64,000 nt of DNA from Ligilactobacillus araffinosus DSM 20653 (GCF_001435375.1 NZ_AYYZ01000029.1:70936-134935), one strand, 5' to 3'. Shown: positions 24,076 to 32,311, numbered from the stretch's first letter. The notes: generated by a model not told the origin, from the letters alone. Translations and numbers: made by a program.

Positions 24076-25872
24076 TTATCCCCGAGCTTTTAAACTCCAA
24101 AGAATAGAAACAGTATCAACGATTTCTTGACATAATGCGCCAAAAATTGCAGGAAGAATTCCTGTACTTGCAATCAACATTAATCCAACACAGATGATAA
24201 TTCCAATTAAAACGGATTGCTTTGAAATCTTCATTGTATCGCGTGCAATTTTAATTGAATGTGATACTTTTGATAGATCGTCTTTTAAAATAACAATATC
24301 TGCTGTTTCGCTTGCAGCAGTTGCTCCATGTGCACCCATTGCAATTCCTACATCTGCTGTTGTGAGTGCGGGTGCATCATTGATTCCATCTCCGACCATT
24401 ACTACTGGACGTAAATTAGCAGGGGTCGTTTTTATGACATTGATTTTATCGGCAGGTAATAGTTCTGCTTTAACTTTAGTAATTCCTGCCTCTTGAGCAA
24501 TGTGAGCAGCAATTGTTTTTTTGTCGCCGGTCAGCATTTCTAAATTATTAATATTTAGCTTTTTTAATGAACGCATGGTTGAAATTGCTTCAGGACGGAT
24601 CTCATCTTCAAATGTGATATAACCAATTAATTTGTTATCAATTGAAATATAAACACATGTTGCATCAACTCTTTGCGATGGATCACAATCGCTTTTTACA
24701 TAACTTAATTTTCCAACTTTAATTAACTGATTTTGATATTTTCCTTGAATACCATTACCAACGGATTCTTTCAAATTAGATATTTTTAAAGGATTTATTT
24801 TTCTTTGTTTGGCACATTCCATAACTGAGCGTGCCAAGATATGATTTGAATTTTGTTCTGCAGACATAACAAGTTTTAAAATATCAGTTGAAGAATAATG
24901 GGAATCCAGACTAACAATTTTATTAACTTTCAAGTTACCTTTAGTTATTGTGCCGGTTTTATCAAAAGCAATTGTTTTAGCTGTTGCTAACTTTTCGAGT
25001 ACATTTCCTGATTTTACGATAATCCCAGCCCGTGATGCTCTGCTCATTCCAGCAACCATGGCTACAGGAGCGGCTAAAATTAGTGGGCAAGGTGATGCAA
25101 CTACCAAAACTTCGGCAAATCTTACTGGATCTTTACTAATAAACCAAGCTAATCCTGCAATGAGATATGCAACAATGGTAAATGGCAATGCATAACGATC
25201 AGCCATTCTTACAAAATTTGAAGGGGCTTTTTCTGCTTGTTTAACGAGATTTACTAGTTTTTGATATTGACTATTTTGAGCTAATTTTAGGGCTTTAACT
25301 TTGATCAATGAATCGCCATTTAAAGTACCTGACATAACCATATCATTAACTTTTTTTTCGATTGGTTTTGATTCTCCGGTAAGAGAAGACTCGTTAACCA
25401 GCCCAGCTCCTTCAATAATCTGACTGTCAACAGGGACTAATTCGCCAGGTTTAACAACTAGAATATCGCCAATTTTTACTTGATTAGAATTTATATCAGT
25501 TATTTTGCCATTTTCAATTCGGTGTGCATGATCGGGAGAATTATCTAAAAGAGCTTTAAGATCTTTATTTGCTTTACCAGCTGCATAATCCTCTAATGAA
25601 TCTCCACCAACAAGCATTATTAGAACAACTAGTGAAGCCCAGTATTCACCAACGATTAAAGTGGCAATAATGGCAGTAATTGCAAGTAAGTCAACACCGT
25701 ATTTTCCTGATTTTAAAGTTTTAACCATCCCAATAAACATTGAAATAGAAACAAGAATACCAACTGTACTAATAATGAATCGAGCAACGAATGCATTATC
25801 AAAAATAAATTGTGAGATTAACGCGATTAGTGAAACACTTAAAATAATCCATAATTTTGTGATATTTTTCAT
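24076..25872 (-). CDS. P1B-type (group 4) heavy-metal-transporting ATPase
   Basis: A 598-residue ATPase with TGES (165-168), membrane metal site SPC at 260-262 (VVASPCPLILAAP), phosphorylation motif DKTGT from Asp304 and GDGINDAPAL near the end. SPC in place of CPC marks the P1B-4 group (Co/Fe(II) exporters such as PfeT and FrvA). No N-terminal metal-binding domain. The usual HP dipeptide of the nucleotide domain is NHILA here. The start at 25872 is chosen because GGAGGA lies 7 nt before that ATG; an upstream ATG has no binding site. Divergent from perR with a shared palindrome: PerR/Fur-type control and Fe(II) export are likely. Confidence 0.85.
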   Translation of the reverse strand: MKNITKLWIILSVSLIALISQFIFDNAFVARFIISTVGILVSISMFIGMVKTLKSGKYGVDLLAITAIIATLIVGEYWASLVVLIMLVGGDSLEDYAAGKANKDLKALLDNSPDHAHRIENGKITDINSNQVKIGDILVVKPGELVPVDSQIIEGAGLVNESSLTGESKPIEKKVNDMVMSGTLNGDSLIKVKALKLAQNSQYQKLVNLVKQAEKAPSNFVRMADRYALPFTIVAYLIAGLAWFISKDPVRFAEVLVVASPCPLILAAPVAMVAGMSRASRAGIIVKSGNVLEKLATAKTIAFDKTGTITKGNLKVNKIVSLDSHYSSTDILKLVMSAEQNSNHILARSVMECAKQRKINPLKISNLKESVGNGIQGKYQNQLIKVGKLSYVKSDCDPSQRVDATCVYISIDNKLIGYITFEDEIRPEAISTMRSLKKLNINNLEMLTGDKKTIAAHIAQEAGITKVKAELLPADKINVIKTTPANLRPVVMVGDGINDAPALTTADVGIAMGAHGATAASETADIVILKDDLSKVSHSIKIARDTMKISKQSVLIGIIICVGLMLIASTGILPAIFGALCQEIVDTVSILWSLKARG

Positions 25873-25924
25873 ATAGTCCTCCAATTGGGTTAAAATATAA
25901 CTGTCAGTATTATATTTAATATAC

Positions 25925-25943
25925 ATTTAGAAAATTTCTAAAT
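25925..25943. promoter_or_regulatory. Per/Fur-box-like palindrome between the ATPase gene and perR
   Basis: ATTTAGAAA-A-TTTCTAAAT, perfect 9-1-9 inverted repeat, AT-rich like PerR/Fur operators, lying between divergent genes and over the probable -35 regions. Confidence 0.7.
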
Positions 25944-25983
25944 ATAGATTATATCAAATGTCGACTAATAGGAAGTGTTTTCA

Positions 25984-26430
25984 ATGAATGTTAAGAAAAT
26001 TTTACAAGATAATGATATTACTCCTACCTTACAACGGATTGTGATTTTAAATTATTTGATGAGTAGTTCAAAACATCCAACTGCAGATCAAATTTTTAAT
26101 GATATCAATCAAGATCAAAATGTTACGATTAGCAAAGCAACGGTATATAACACGTTAAATTACTTTATTGAAAAAAATTTAGTAATTAAAGTTATGACAT
26201 CGAAATGTACGCAACCGCATTATGACTATTTTTTAAAGCCTCATTTTCATTTGATTTGCAGCAAATGCGGTAAGATTATCGATGCAAATTATGATAATTT
26301 TAATAATGATTTAAATCATATGGTTTTAGAGGCTCAAAAAAATGAATTTAAAGTTTCGAATGAAAGTATAAACTTATATGGAGTTTGCAAAACTTGTTTG
26401 GAAAATGATGAGGAAGATAGCGACAATTAA
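25984..26430 (+). CDS. perR: Fur-family peroxide/metal sensor, PerR type
   Basis: A 148-residue Fur-family repressor. It has an N-terminal winged helix (TISKATVYNTLNYF), structural zinc CxxC pairs at Cys92/95 and Cys135/138, and regulatory-site residues His31, Asp81, His87, His89 and Asp100. These align with Bacillus PerR His37, Asp85, His91, His93 and Asp104. Asp at the last position is diagnostic for PerR over Fur and permits Fe(II)-dependent peroxide sensing. The ATG at 25984 follows AGGAAGTG; the GTG at 25975 is less likely. It probably autoregulates and controls the divergent ATPase gene. Confidence 0.87.
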   Translation: MNVKKILQDNDITPTLQRIVILNYLMSSSKHPTADQIFNDINQDQNVTISKATVYNTLNYFIEKNLVIKVMTSKCTQPHYDYFLKPHFHLICSKCGKIIDANYDNFNNDLNHMVLEAQKNEFKVSNESINLYGVCKTCLENDEEDSDN

Positions 26431-26434
26431 TTAT

Positions 26435-26463
26435 AAAAAAATGCGACGAAAGTCGCATTTTTT
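26435..26463. terminator. Bidirectional terminator
   Basis: AAAAAATGCGAC-GAAA-GTCGCATTTTTT with a GAAA tetraloop, between convergent genes. Confidence 0.92.
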
Positions 26464-26467
26464 ACTT

Positions 26468-26986
26468 CTATTCATCAGTTGTTTGGGTTGATTGAACTTT
26501 ATCAAATTCAATCATTGAAAATGGCTCAATGCTTGATGCTTCTGTTTGAACAGGTGCATGGGAGTCAATAGTTATTGTCAAAGTCACAAGTGGCTTTTTG
26601 GAATCGATTTTTTCAACTTTAGCTTCAGTCGTTAAATTATTATGAAGTTGAAACGTTTCGGCAATAAAGCCGGCTTCAAGTTGAAAATCCGGTTTTTCAG
26701 TTGCATCAAATCGAACCTTAACCGGCTCGCCGCTTAATTCAAAGGTATGTTCTTCTTTCTTTGATTTAATATGAGTCAATGTTCCCCATCCAGCATATTC
26801 GAAAAATAAGCGCAAGTCATTATCAGTTGCAAGTAATAATTTACGCGCCAAGAGCTTTCCGGCCCAATACATAATATCTTCGTTATTGCCAACTAATGAC
26901 GGAATCAAAACATCGCGCAAAAGTTCGCTTCCAAGCGTGGTTCCAGTCGAATGACTTAATACTTGATTATAAAAGTTTTTTTTCAT
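26468..26986 (-). CDS. yslB: YslB-like protein (DUF2507)
   Basis: A 172-residue soluble protein matching the YslB/DUF2507 family: N-terminus FYNQVLSHSTGTTLGSELLRD and a motif around WAGKLLAR. The Bacillus member is of unknown function; in lactobacilli the gene sits near murI and rdgB. Here it is divergent from rdgB and no murI is adjacent. AGAGGAG precedes the ATG on the minus strand. Confidence 0.82.
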   Translation of the reverse strand: MKKNFYNQVLSHSTGTTLGSELLRDVLIPSLVGNNEDIMYWAGKLLARKLLLATDNDLRLFFEYAGWGTLTHIKSKKEEHTFELSGEPVKVRFDATEKPDFQLEAGFIAETFQLHNNLTTEAKVEKIDSKKPLVTLTITIDSHAPVQTEASSIEPFSMIEFDKVQSTQTTDE

Positions 26987-27105
26987 AATTAAGCTCCTCT
27001 AAACTTATCGTTATGTTTAATTATACCTTTTTAAAGATAAAAATTCTTACTAATTTGTAAAATCAATGATAGAATAAGGATAAATTTAAGAGATGGGGAA
27101 TCGAA

Positions 27106-27708
27106 ATGCCAAAGATTTTAATTGCAACCAAAAATCCAGGAAAAGCACGTGAATATCGGAAAATATTTGAACCAAAGGGGTTTGAAGTGACAACATTGTT
27201 GGATCTTGATGCGGATCAAGTTCCAGTAATTGATGAAAATGGGAGCAGCTTTGCTGAAAATGCATTGATTAAGGCAAATGCTCTAATGAATGTTACGCAT
27301 GCAACGGTTTTGGCCGACGATTCAGGTCTATGTGTTGATGCCTTAGATGGAGAACCAGGGATTCATTCGGCTCGGTATGCAGGAGATCATAATGACGTTG
27401 CGAACCGAAAAAAATTGCTTGAAGCATTAAAAGGGGTTCCGGCAAGTGAACGGACAGCTTATTTTCACACTTCAATCGTTGTTGTTCATCCTGACAAGGC
27501 ACCGCTTGAAGTCAGTGGTGAAGCATTTGGACGAATTCTTAATCAGGAAAATGGAAATGATGGTTTTGGCTATGACCCGCTGTTTTATTCAAACGATTTA
27601 CAGAAGTCATTTGCTGAAGTTTCAGTTGATGAAAAGAATCAGGTCAGTCATCGTGGTAAAGCAGTAAAGAAATTAATGGCTGAGTTTGATAATTGGTGGC
27701 AAGATTAA
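27106..27708 (+). CDS. rdgB: XTP/dITP diphosphatase (non-canonical purine NTP pyrophosphatase)
   Basis: A 200-residue Ham1/RdgB enzyme that hydrolyses XTP, ITP and dITP to prevent their incorporation. Motifs: TKNPGKAREY at the N-terminus, FAENALIKA, ADDSGLCVDALDG (metal-binding Asp near residue 70) and GFGYDPLF near 160. Length standard. GATGGGG precedes the start. Followed at once by a small membrane-protein gene. Confidence 0.95.
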   Translation: MPKILIATKNPGKAREYRKIFEPKGFEVTTLLDLDADQVPVIDENGSSFAENALIKANALMNVTHATVLADDSGLCVDALDGEPGIHSARYAGDHNDVANRKKLLEALKGVPASERTAYFHTSIVVVHPDKAPLEVSGEAFGRILNQENGNDGFGYDPLFYSNDLQKSFAEVSVDEKNQVSHRGKAVKKLMAEFDNWWQD

Positions 27709-27725
27709 TTTAAGGAATGAATTTA

Positions 27726-27917
27726 ATGCGACACGAAATTGAAAATCTCAAACTGCGAATGATCAAGTGGAGTATTTTTACCATTATTATTTTAGTAATG
27801 AGTGAACTTTTTAAGATTAAGTTATTCTTGGTGATTGGCTGTTTGAGTTTAGGTTGGTGTCTGATATTATTTGCAATGTTTATTTATTTTTCTTGGCGGC
27901 ATTTTTATGATAAGTAA
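27726..27917 (+). CDS. Small membrane protein, 63 aa
   Basis: A 63-residue protein with a charged N-terminus (MRHEIENLKLR) and two adjoining hydrophobic segments (about 16-32 and 35-53). The ATG at 27726 is chosen because AAGGA (27712-27716) lies 9 nt upstream; the ATG at 27717 is too close to it. It follows rdgB by 17 bp and probably shares its mRNA. Family unknown. Confidence 0.65.
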   Translation: MRHEIENLKLRMIKWSIFTIIILVMSELFKIKLFLVIGCLSLGWCLILFAMFIYFSWRHFYDK

Positions 27918-27919
27918 AC

Positions 27920-27947
27920 TTGATTTTTATTAACAAGAGGGTATAAT
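27920..27947 (+). promoter_or_regulatory. Promoter of tRNA-Glu
   Basis: TTGATT (27920-27925), 16-bp spacer, TATAAT (27942-27947), 15 bp upstream of the tRNA. Confidence 0.7.
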
Positions 27948-27961
27948 AAAGAAAGTAACTT

Positions 27962-28034
27962 TGCCCGTTGGTCAAATTGGTTAAGACGTCGCCCTCTCAA
28001 GGCGGAGTTGCGGGTTCGATCCCCGTACGGGTGA
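27962..28034 (+). tRNA. tRNA-Glu (anticodon CUC)
   Basis: A 73-nt cloverleaf. D arm GTC-AAATTGGTTAA-GAC, anticodon stem TCGCC/GGCGG with loop CTCTCAA (anticodon CTC), T arm GCGGG-TTCGATC-CCCGT, discriminator A. The acceptor stem TGCCCGT/ACGGGTG has two wobble pairs (U-G and G-U) at its end, where tRNA-Glu normally starts GG. CCA is not encoded. Own promoter and terminator. It reads GAG only, which the U34 isoacceptor can usually also read. Confidence 0.88.
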
Positions 28035-28045
28035 TATACTCTGGG

Positions 28046-28071
28046 AATGCTCGTATATTATGAGCATTTTT
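28046..28071 (+). terminator. Terminator of tRNA-Glu
   Basis: AATGCTC/GAGCATT stem, 9-nt loop, T-run. Confidence 0.8.
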
Positions 28072-28153
28072 CTTATATCAAGGACCAAATCTTAGTTTAT
28101 TGAAAGACAACTTGGTATAATAAAAGAGTAAAAGGCAGATAAGGAGGAGTAAC

Positions 28154-28450
28154 ATGCTAAAGAAAACAAAACATTTCTTAAGAGCCCATGGTGTTGACTA
28201 TGAAAAAGAGCACGTTAATCCATTAATTGTGCCTGAAAAAGTGTATGTTTTAAAGTTTGGTAAAAAAGGCGAAAAACTTAATAATCGCTTTATTGTAGAT
28301 CATACGTATACATGGACCGGACGCATTCGGATCAATAAGATTATTCTCCGTTTACATGGACAACACCATCCACGGGAGTTTAATAGTGAGACAGATTTGT
28401 TACTATATTTGAAAAAGCATGCCAAATCATTTGCAAAAGCAAATGCGTAA
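28154..28450 (+). CDS. Hypothetical protein, 98 aa, strongly basic
   Basis: A 98-residue basic protein (MLKKTKHFLRAHGVDYEKEH start) with no membrane segment; the second half is arginine/histidine-rich (GRIRINKIILRLHGQHH). AAGGAGGAG precedes the ATG. No family recognised; nucleic-acid binding is possible from charge alone. Single gene with its own terminator. Confidence 0.65.
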   Translation: MLKKTKHFLRAHGVDYEKEHVNPLIVPEKVYVLKFGKKGEKLNNRFIVDHTYTWTGRIRINKIILRLHGQHHPREFNSETDLLLYLKKHAKSFAKANA

Positions 28451-28474
28451 TGAGCATGATCAATGAAAATTTTG

Positions 28475-28518
28475 AAGAGACAGGTTTTCGATTTTGACGA
28501 GAGCTTGTCTCTTTGTTT
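28475..28518 (+). terminator. Probable terminator of the 98-aa gene
   Basis: AAGAGACAGG pairs with GCTTGTCTCTT (one wobble) across an 18-nt loop, then TTTGTTTC. Confidence 0.6.
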
Positions 28519-28666
28519 CAATATTTAAAGTTAAATCGCGAATTTAAATGATAGGGATGATTTTTCATTTCTGTTACATTTGGTAGTTTTATTCAAAATT
28601 ATTTGAGGTAATTTGGGGAGTTTAGTAAAATAAAGGCATTAGATAATAATTACGGAGGTGTTCTGG

Positions 28667-28945
28667 ATGACATCATCAGATAAGACAGTTTTCTTTGATT
28701 ATAACGAAGGGGAACAAAAAGAAATTCATCAAACATTACAAACGGTATACAATGCACTTGAAGAAAAAGGATATAATCCAATCAATCAAATTGTTGGATA
28801 TCTGATTTCAGGTGATCCAGCATACATTCCGCGGGCTGATAATGCGCGGAACTTAATTCGAAAATTTGAACGCGACGAAATTATTGAAGAGTTAGTTCGT
28901 TCATATCTTAATAGAGAGGATATGAAGATCAATTGGCACGAATAA
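28667..28945 (+). CDS. ireB: IreB family regulatory phosphoprotein
   Basis: A 92-residue member of the IreB/UPF0297 family ([12 protein letters not shown] start, then [20 protein letters not shown]). In Enterococcus IreB is a small phosphoprotein acting with the Ser/Thr kinase IreK in cell-wall stress control. The ATG at 28667 is chosen because GGAGGTG lies 6 nt upstream. It is the first gene of the conserved ireB-ruvX-DUF1292 operon and overlaps ruvX by 13 bp. Confidence 0.93.
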   Translation: MTSSDKTVFFDYNEGEQKEIHQTLQTVYNALEEKGYNPINQIVGYLISGDPAYIPRADNARNLIRKFERDEIIEELVRSYLNREDMKINWHE

Positions 28946-29376
28946 TGGGACTCGATGTCGGTTCAAAGACGGTCGGAATCGCTGTAAGTGATCAATTGGG
29001 ATGGACAGCGCAGGGGGTAGAGATCGTCCGGATTAATGAAGACGAAGAGGTTTTCGGCTTGGACCGGGTCGTTGAACTTGCAAAGGAAAAACAAGTTGTG
29101 GGGTTTGTAATTGGATTACCTAAGAATATGAATAATACTTGCGGCCCACGCGTTGAAGCCGCTCAAAAATATGGTAAGATGTTACAAGCAAAGATCAATT
29201 TGCCAATTGATTTTCAAGATGAACGGTTAACGACGGTTGAAGCCCAACGAATGTTGATTGAAGAAGCGGATGCATCACGGAAGAAACGTTATCAAGTAAT
29301 CGATAAACTGGCAGCAACATTGATCTTGCAAAACTATTTAGATCGCAAAGGAAAACTGTTAGACTTACTAAAGTGA
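28933..29376 (+). CDS. ruvX: YqgF/RuvX family nuclease (16S rRNA maturation, Holliday-junction-like)
   Basis: A 147-residue RNase H-fold protein: [20 protein letters not shown] start with the first catalytic Asp, [10 protein letters not shown] in the middle, and [11 protein letters not shown] with the second acidic residues near 95. The start is TTG at 28933, since family members begin just before [16 protein letters not shown] lies about 12 nt upstream inside ireB. YqgF acts in pre-16S rRNA 5' processing in E. coli; the resolvase role is debated. Confidence 0.9.
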   Translation: MARIMGLDVGSKTVGIAVSDQLGWTAQGVEIVRINEDEEVFGLDRVVELAKEKQVVGFVIGLPKNMNNTCGPRVEAAQKYGKMLQAKINLPIDFQDERLTTVEAQRMLIEEADASRKKRYQVIDKLAATLILQNYLDRKGKLLDLLK

Positions 29377-29385
29377 GGTAAAAGA

Positions 29386-29694
29386 ATGGCAAAAAATAAT
29401 CAAAACCAATCAAATGATGATAATTTGATCACATTAGTTGATGATAAGGGAAATGAAAGTTTGTATGAAATTTTATTCACGTTTGAATCTGAAGATTATG
29501 GTAAATCATATATTCTTTTAATTCCAGCTGGTTCAGAACCAGAAGAACAAGTTGATGTGCTTGCTTTTGCATTTGATCCGGATGAAAACGGCGATGCAAA
29601 GGATGCAGAACTTTACGACATTGAAAGTGATGAAGAATGGGATATGGTCGAAGGTGTCCTTGATACATTCTTAAACGATGAAAATATGCAATAG
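29386..29694 (+). CDS. DUF1292 family protein (YrzB-like)
   Basis: A 102-residue very acidic protein with the DUF1292 pattern (ITLVDDKGNESLYEILFTFE, then YILLIPAG and a highly acidic C-terminal half). It is the third gene of the ireB-ruvX operon, conserved in firmicutes; function unknown. GAGGTAA precedes the ATG. A strong terminator follows. Confidence 0.9.
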   Translation: MAKNNQNQSNDDNLITLVDDKGNESLYEILFTFESEDYGKSYILLIPAGSEPEEQVDVLAFAFDPDENGDAKDAELYDIESDEEWDMVEGVLDTFLNDENMQ

Positions 29695-29714
29695 ACATGT
29701 TCGAGATAATCGTA

Positions 29715-29746
29715 AAAGGCGATGACGAAAGTCATCGTCTTTTTTT
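29715..29746 (+). terminator. Terminator of the ireB-ruvX-DUF1292 operon
   Basis: AAAGGCGATGAC-GAAA-GTCATCGTCTTT with GAAA loop, then T-run. Confidence 0.9.
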
Positions 29747-29820
29747 AGCGGTCTAAAAATTAAATTTTAAATGTGGTAAAATATTAGCGTTATTTTTTTA
29801 ACTAATGTAAGGGAAGGAAT

Positions 29821-30488
29821 ATGATTAGTTTACTTAAATTAGTATTATTTGTGATTTCAGTAAGCTTTCTTGTCGAAATTTCACTCTTGTCTTCCGGTAA
29901 TGGCCAACGTTCTTTATAAGCAGCGTCTGGATTCAGTTTGATATTGCTTCGAAGCAGGAATTGAACGATAAGAAAAGATAAATTTGACAAATCATACAGT
30001 ATCAATTTTAGGAGTGCTATTGCTTTTCTGAATTTTGGCGACAATCTTTAAGAAAATTATCTTTTTTATTGTGTTTGCGGGAATTATGGTTCTCGTACCG
30101 AACATACGAAAAAAAGGTTGTCGTTGCTGAACAGGTTAGCATTGACAAATGACTTGCGGTTTTGAAGATTTTTCTTGAAGACTGGATATTTTGATGCTGG
30201 CGGTGGTGTCGTTTTATTGGCACTTTTGATTGTCAATACCTTTGCAGTCAATAATACATTAAAGAATTTTACATTGGTTTTTGCAAATGTGATTGGCGCA
30301 GTTGTTTATCTTTTTAAAATGCAAATTTTATGGAAGTATGTTATGCCATTAGCGGTTGGATTGTGATTTGGCGGTCAAAAATCGTTCGGGTTATGTCAGA
30401 ACGTAAAATGCGGATCGTGACTGTATTTTGTCATGGATCCTCGGAATTTCATTATTTTTACAAGCATATCATTTAATTTATGAAAACG
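29821..30488 (+). pseudogene. Decayed membrane permease gene, TauE/SafE (TSUP)-like
   Basis: A ribosome binding site (AGGGAAGGA) and ATG at 29821 open a frame of only 32 residues, yet membrane-protein coding continues in changing frames. Examples are FFIVFAGIMVLVPNIRKK near 30060, GYFDAGGGVVLLALLIVNTF from about 30180, MSERKMRIVTVF near 30395 and WILGISLFLQAYHLIYEN near 30435. The order and the motif near 30180, plus the helix-rich end, resemble sulfite-exporter TauE/SafE permeases. At least three frameshifts and several stops. A terminator hairpin still follows. The assignment of the first 200 bp is uncertain. Confidence 0.6.
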
Positions 30489-30512
30489 GATCGCAAGTTT
30501 GCGGTCCGTTTT
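30483..30512 (+). terminator. Terminator of the decayed permease gene
   Basis: AAAACGGATCGC/GCGGTCCGTTTT stem with one wobble pair, 6-nt loop. Confidence 0.75.
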
Positions 30513-30540
30513 GCGTATTTAAAGATGAGGTGGTGTAAAA

Positions 30541-31089
30541 ATGAGATGCTCATGGGCAGAAAATGGAAAGCAAAATATGATTGATTTTCATGATCATGAA
30601 TGGGGCAAGCCGCAACATGACGAACAGCGCCTATTTGAAATCCTTTCATTAATGACCTTTCAGGCAGGATTGCAGTGGCAGTTGATTTTGGATCGGCGTT
30701 CCGTTTTAAAACAGGTATTTAATGACTTTGATATCCCGTCAGTGGCGGCAATGACTGAACGCGAAGTTGAAAAAATGATTCAAGTTGAACGAATGATTGC
30801 GAATCGAAGAAAAATTCGAGCAGTTATTCAAAACGCGCAGACTTTAAATCGGCTTCATAAAAAGAAAATCTTGCTTGAACAAATTTTATGGAGCTTAACG
30901 TCAAATCAAGTCATTGACCATCGGTGGCAGTGTGCAGAACAGATTCCATCCCAAAGTGCACTTTCAGTTCAATTCGCACGTCAACTGAAATATTATGGGT
31001 TTACGTTTGTCGGCCCGAAAAACGTATATGCTTATTTAGAAACGATTGGGGTAATCAATGATCATTTAATTGGATGTGAATGGCGATAA
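30541..31089 (+). CDS. tag: DNA-3-methyladenine glycosylase I
   Basis: A 182-residue Tag family base-excision glycosylase removing 3-methyladenine from alkylated DNA. Visible features: RCSWAENGKQ with the first zinc Cys at residue 3, YHDxEWG-like FHDHEWGKP, LMTFQAGLQW, and the C-terminal NDHLIGCEW with the other zinc His/Cys. GAGGTGGTG precedes the ATG. Single gene, convergent with a stress-protein gene. Confidence 0.95.
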   Translation: MRCSWAENGKQNMIDFHDHEWGKPQHDEQRLFEILSLMTFQAGLQWQLILDRRSVLKQVFNDFDIPSVAAMTEREVEKMIQVERMIANRRKIRAVIQNAQTLNRLHKKKILLEQILWSLTSNQVIDHRWQCAEQIPSQSALSVQFARQLKYYGFTFVGPKNVYAYLETIGVINDHLIGCEWR

Positions 31090-31093
31090 AAAG

Positions 31094-31134
31094 AAAAGGT
31101 TGGAATCGTAATTGATTGCAATTCCAACCTTTTG
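31094..31134. terminator. Bidirectional terminator
   Basis: AAAAGGTTGGAAT/ATTCCAACCTTTT perfect 13-bp stem between convergent genes. Confidence 0.88.
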
Positions 31135-31145
31135 AATTTATTCAA

Positions 31146-31652
31146 TTATAACCCTTCACGTCGATTAGCCTTAATCAAATCCTTTGTTAAAGCAGGTTTG
31201 TTTTCAAGGTCAGTTCGAACAACAAGTACATCGCATTCAGCTGTTCGAGTTACGTATTCAGTAACGGAACCGATTAAAATTCGTTCAACGGCATTTAAAC
31301 CAGTTGCACCAATCATGATCAAATCAATTTTCTTTTCATCTGGGATATCTTTGGCGATGATTACCTTTGGAGCCCCATATTCAACTGAAAAGTCAACGTT
31401 TTTAATACCTGCTTTTTTTGCTTCATCAGCATACCCACTTAATGTCTTCTTGGCGGTTTCGGTAACCTGTTCAACCATTGTGGTATCGAAACTTGAAATG
31501 TTTTGGAAAGCCCGGGTATCGACAACGTGAACGAGGTGCAACGCTGTATCTTCACCGTTCCGTTTGGCAACGTTAATGGCTTTCTTGAATGCTAATTCTG
31601 ATTCATATGAACCATCGATTGGGACTAAAATATTTTTATAACTTTGTAACAT
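31146..31652 (-). CDS. Universal stress protein, UspA family
   Basis: A 168-residue Usp domain: KNILVPIDGSYESELAF at the N-terminus and the ATP-binding G-2x-G-9x-GS motif as GATGLNAVERILIGSVTEY near residue 125. ATP-binding Usp proteins act in stress survival, mostly as homodimers. Upstream on the minus strand AGGAAGG is a good binding site. Followed by a terminator and preceded by a small membrane-protein gene on the same strand. Confidence 0.93.
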   Translation of the reverse strand: MLQSYKNILVPIDGSYESELAFKKAINVAKRNGEDTALHLVHVVDTRAFQNISSFDTTMVEQVTETAKKTLSGYADEAKKAGIKNVDFSVEYGAPKVIIAKDIPDEKKIDLIMIGATGLNAVERILIGSVTEYVTRTAECDVLVVRTDLENKPALTKDLIKANRREGL

Positions 31653-31718
31653 TGATAATCACCTTCCTATCCTCAACTTCATTCTACAAAATTTATCTAG
31701 AAAAAGAAAGCGAAATCA

Positions 31719-32012
31719 TTAATTTGAGAAAAGATAAATTAACAAGGTAAAAGTCATGATGGTTGCAAGGATGACATCGATTACAATCATCCATAAAAAC
31801 GGAACGAGATTTGCCATGAAACTTGTAAATAAAGTTGCAAGCCCGGCGATTATCAAACATCCGCCTAAAACGGCAAGGGTAGTTGAAAAGGATGGTTTAT
31901 CAGCAAGTGAGAAAATAAGAAATTTTTTCTTCCGGTGTGTCCATAGATATTCTCCAAGAAACATAATGATCAGGCTTAAAATAATAACTAAAATACGGGT
32001 AATAAGTGACAT
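31719..32012 (-). CDS. Small membrane protein, 97 aa
   Basis: A 97-residue protein with three predicted segments (about 4-20, 44-66, 70-94) and a basic loop HRKKKFLIF after the first. GGAGGAGTC precedes the ATG on the minus strand. Function unknown; it lies between the 6S-like RNA and the Usp gene on the same strand. Confidence 0.7.
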   Translation of the reverse strand: MSLITRILVIILSLIIMFLGEYLWTHRKKKFLIFSLADKPSFSTTLAVLGGCLIIAGLATLFTSFMANLVPFLWMIVIDVILATIMTFTLLIYLFSN

Positions 32013-32054
32013 TCAGACTCCTCCAACTAATCAATTTTCTTTAAATTATTATAT

Positions 32055-32276
32055 CAAAAAAGGATGTGACTGCTCACATCCTCGTTGCTCCATTAGTGCC
32101 GTTAATCGTCTCTTGTAGTTGAACCCGCAATATCAGCAGGAACGGATCACTTAAGATGGCTTTTGGTTCTCAAGTGAAATGAGCCTGCCAGCCACCAAAT
32201 ATCGTGATCCTCATGTCTAAAAGTGTTCGGTCAACCTTACATTGATGAGACAATGCGTACACCATAGAAATATTCT
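32055..32276 (-). ncRNA. ssrS: Probable 6S RNA
   Basis: A promoter (32283-32311) and an intrinsic terminator (AGGATGTGA/TCACATCCT, 32061-32082, with an A-run at its left giving a U-tail) bound a ~220-nt leftward RNA with no ORF. Inside, complementary arms (GGATCAC with GTGATCC) enclose a large internal region, like the central bubble of 6S RNA. It lies immediately downstream of rarA, where 6S RNA genes often sit in firmicutes. 6S RNA sequesters vegetative RNA polymerase. Covariance-model support is lacking here. Confidence 0.72.
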
Positions 32277-32282
32277 GACAGT

Positions 32283-32311
32283 ATCTTAACACGCCTAAAA
32301 CCTTTTTTCAA
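32283..32311 (-). promoter_or_regulatory. Promoter of the 6S-like RNA
   Basis: Minus strand TTGAAA (32306-32311), 17-bp spacer, TAAGAT (32283-32288), just after the rarA stop codon. Confidence 0.65.

Noticed and set aside
30175-30366. 63-codon frame as an intact small membrane protein gene
   Set aside because: No start site support, and neighbouring frames continue the same permease homology; it is one fragment of a decayed gene.
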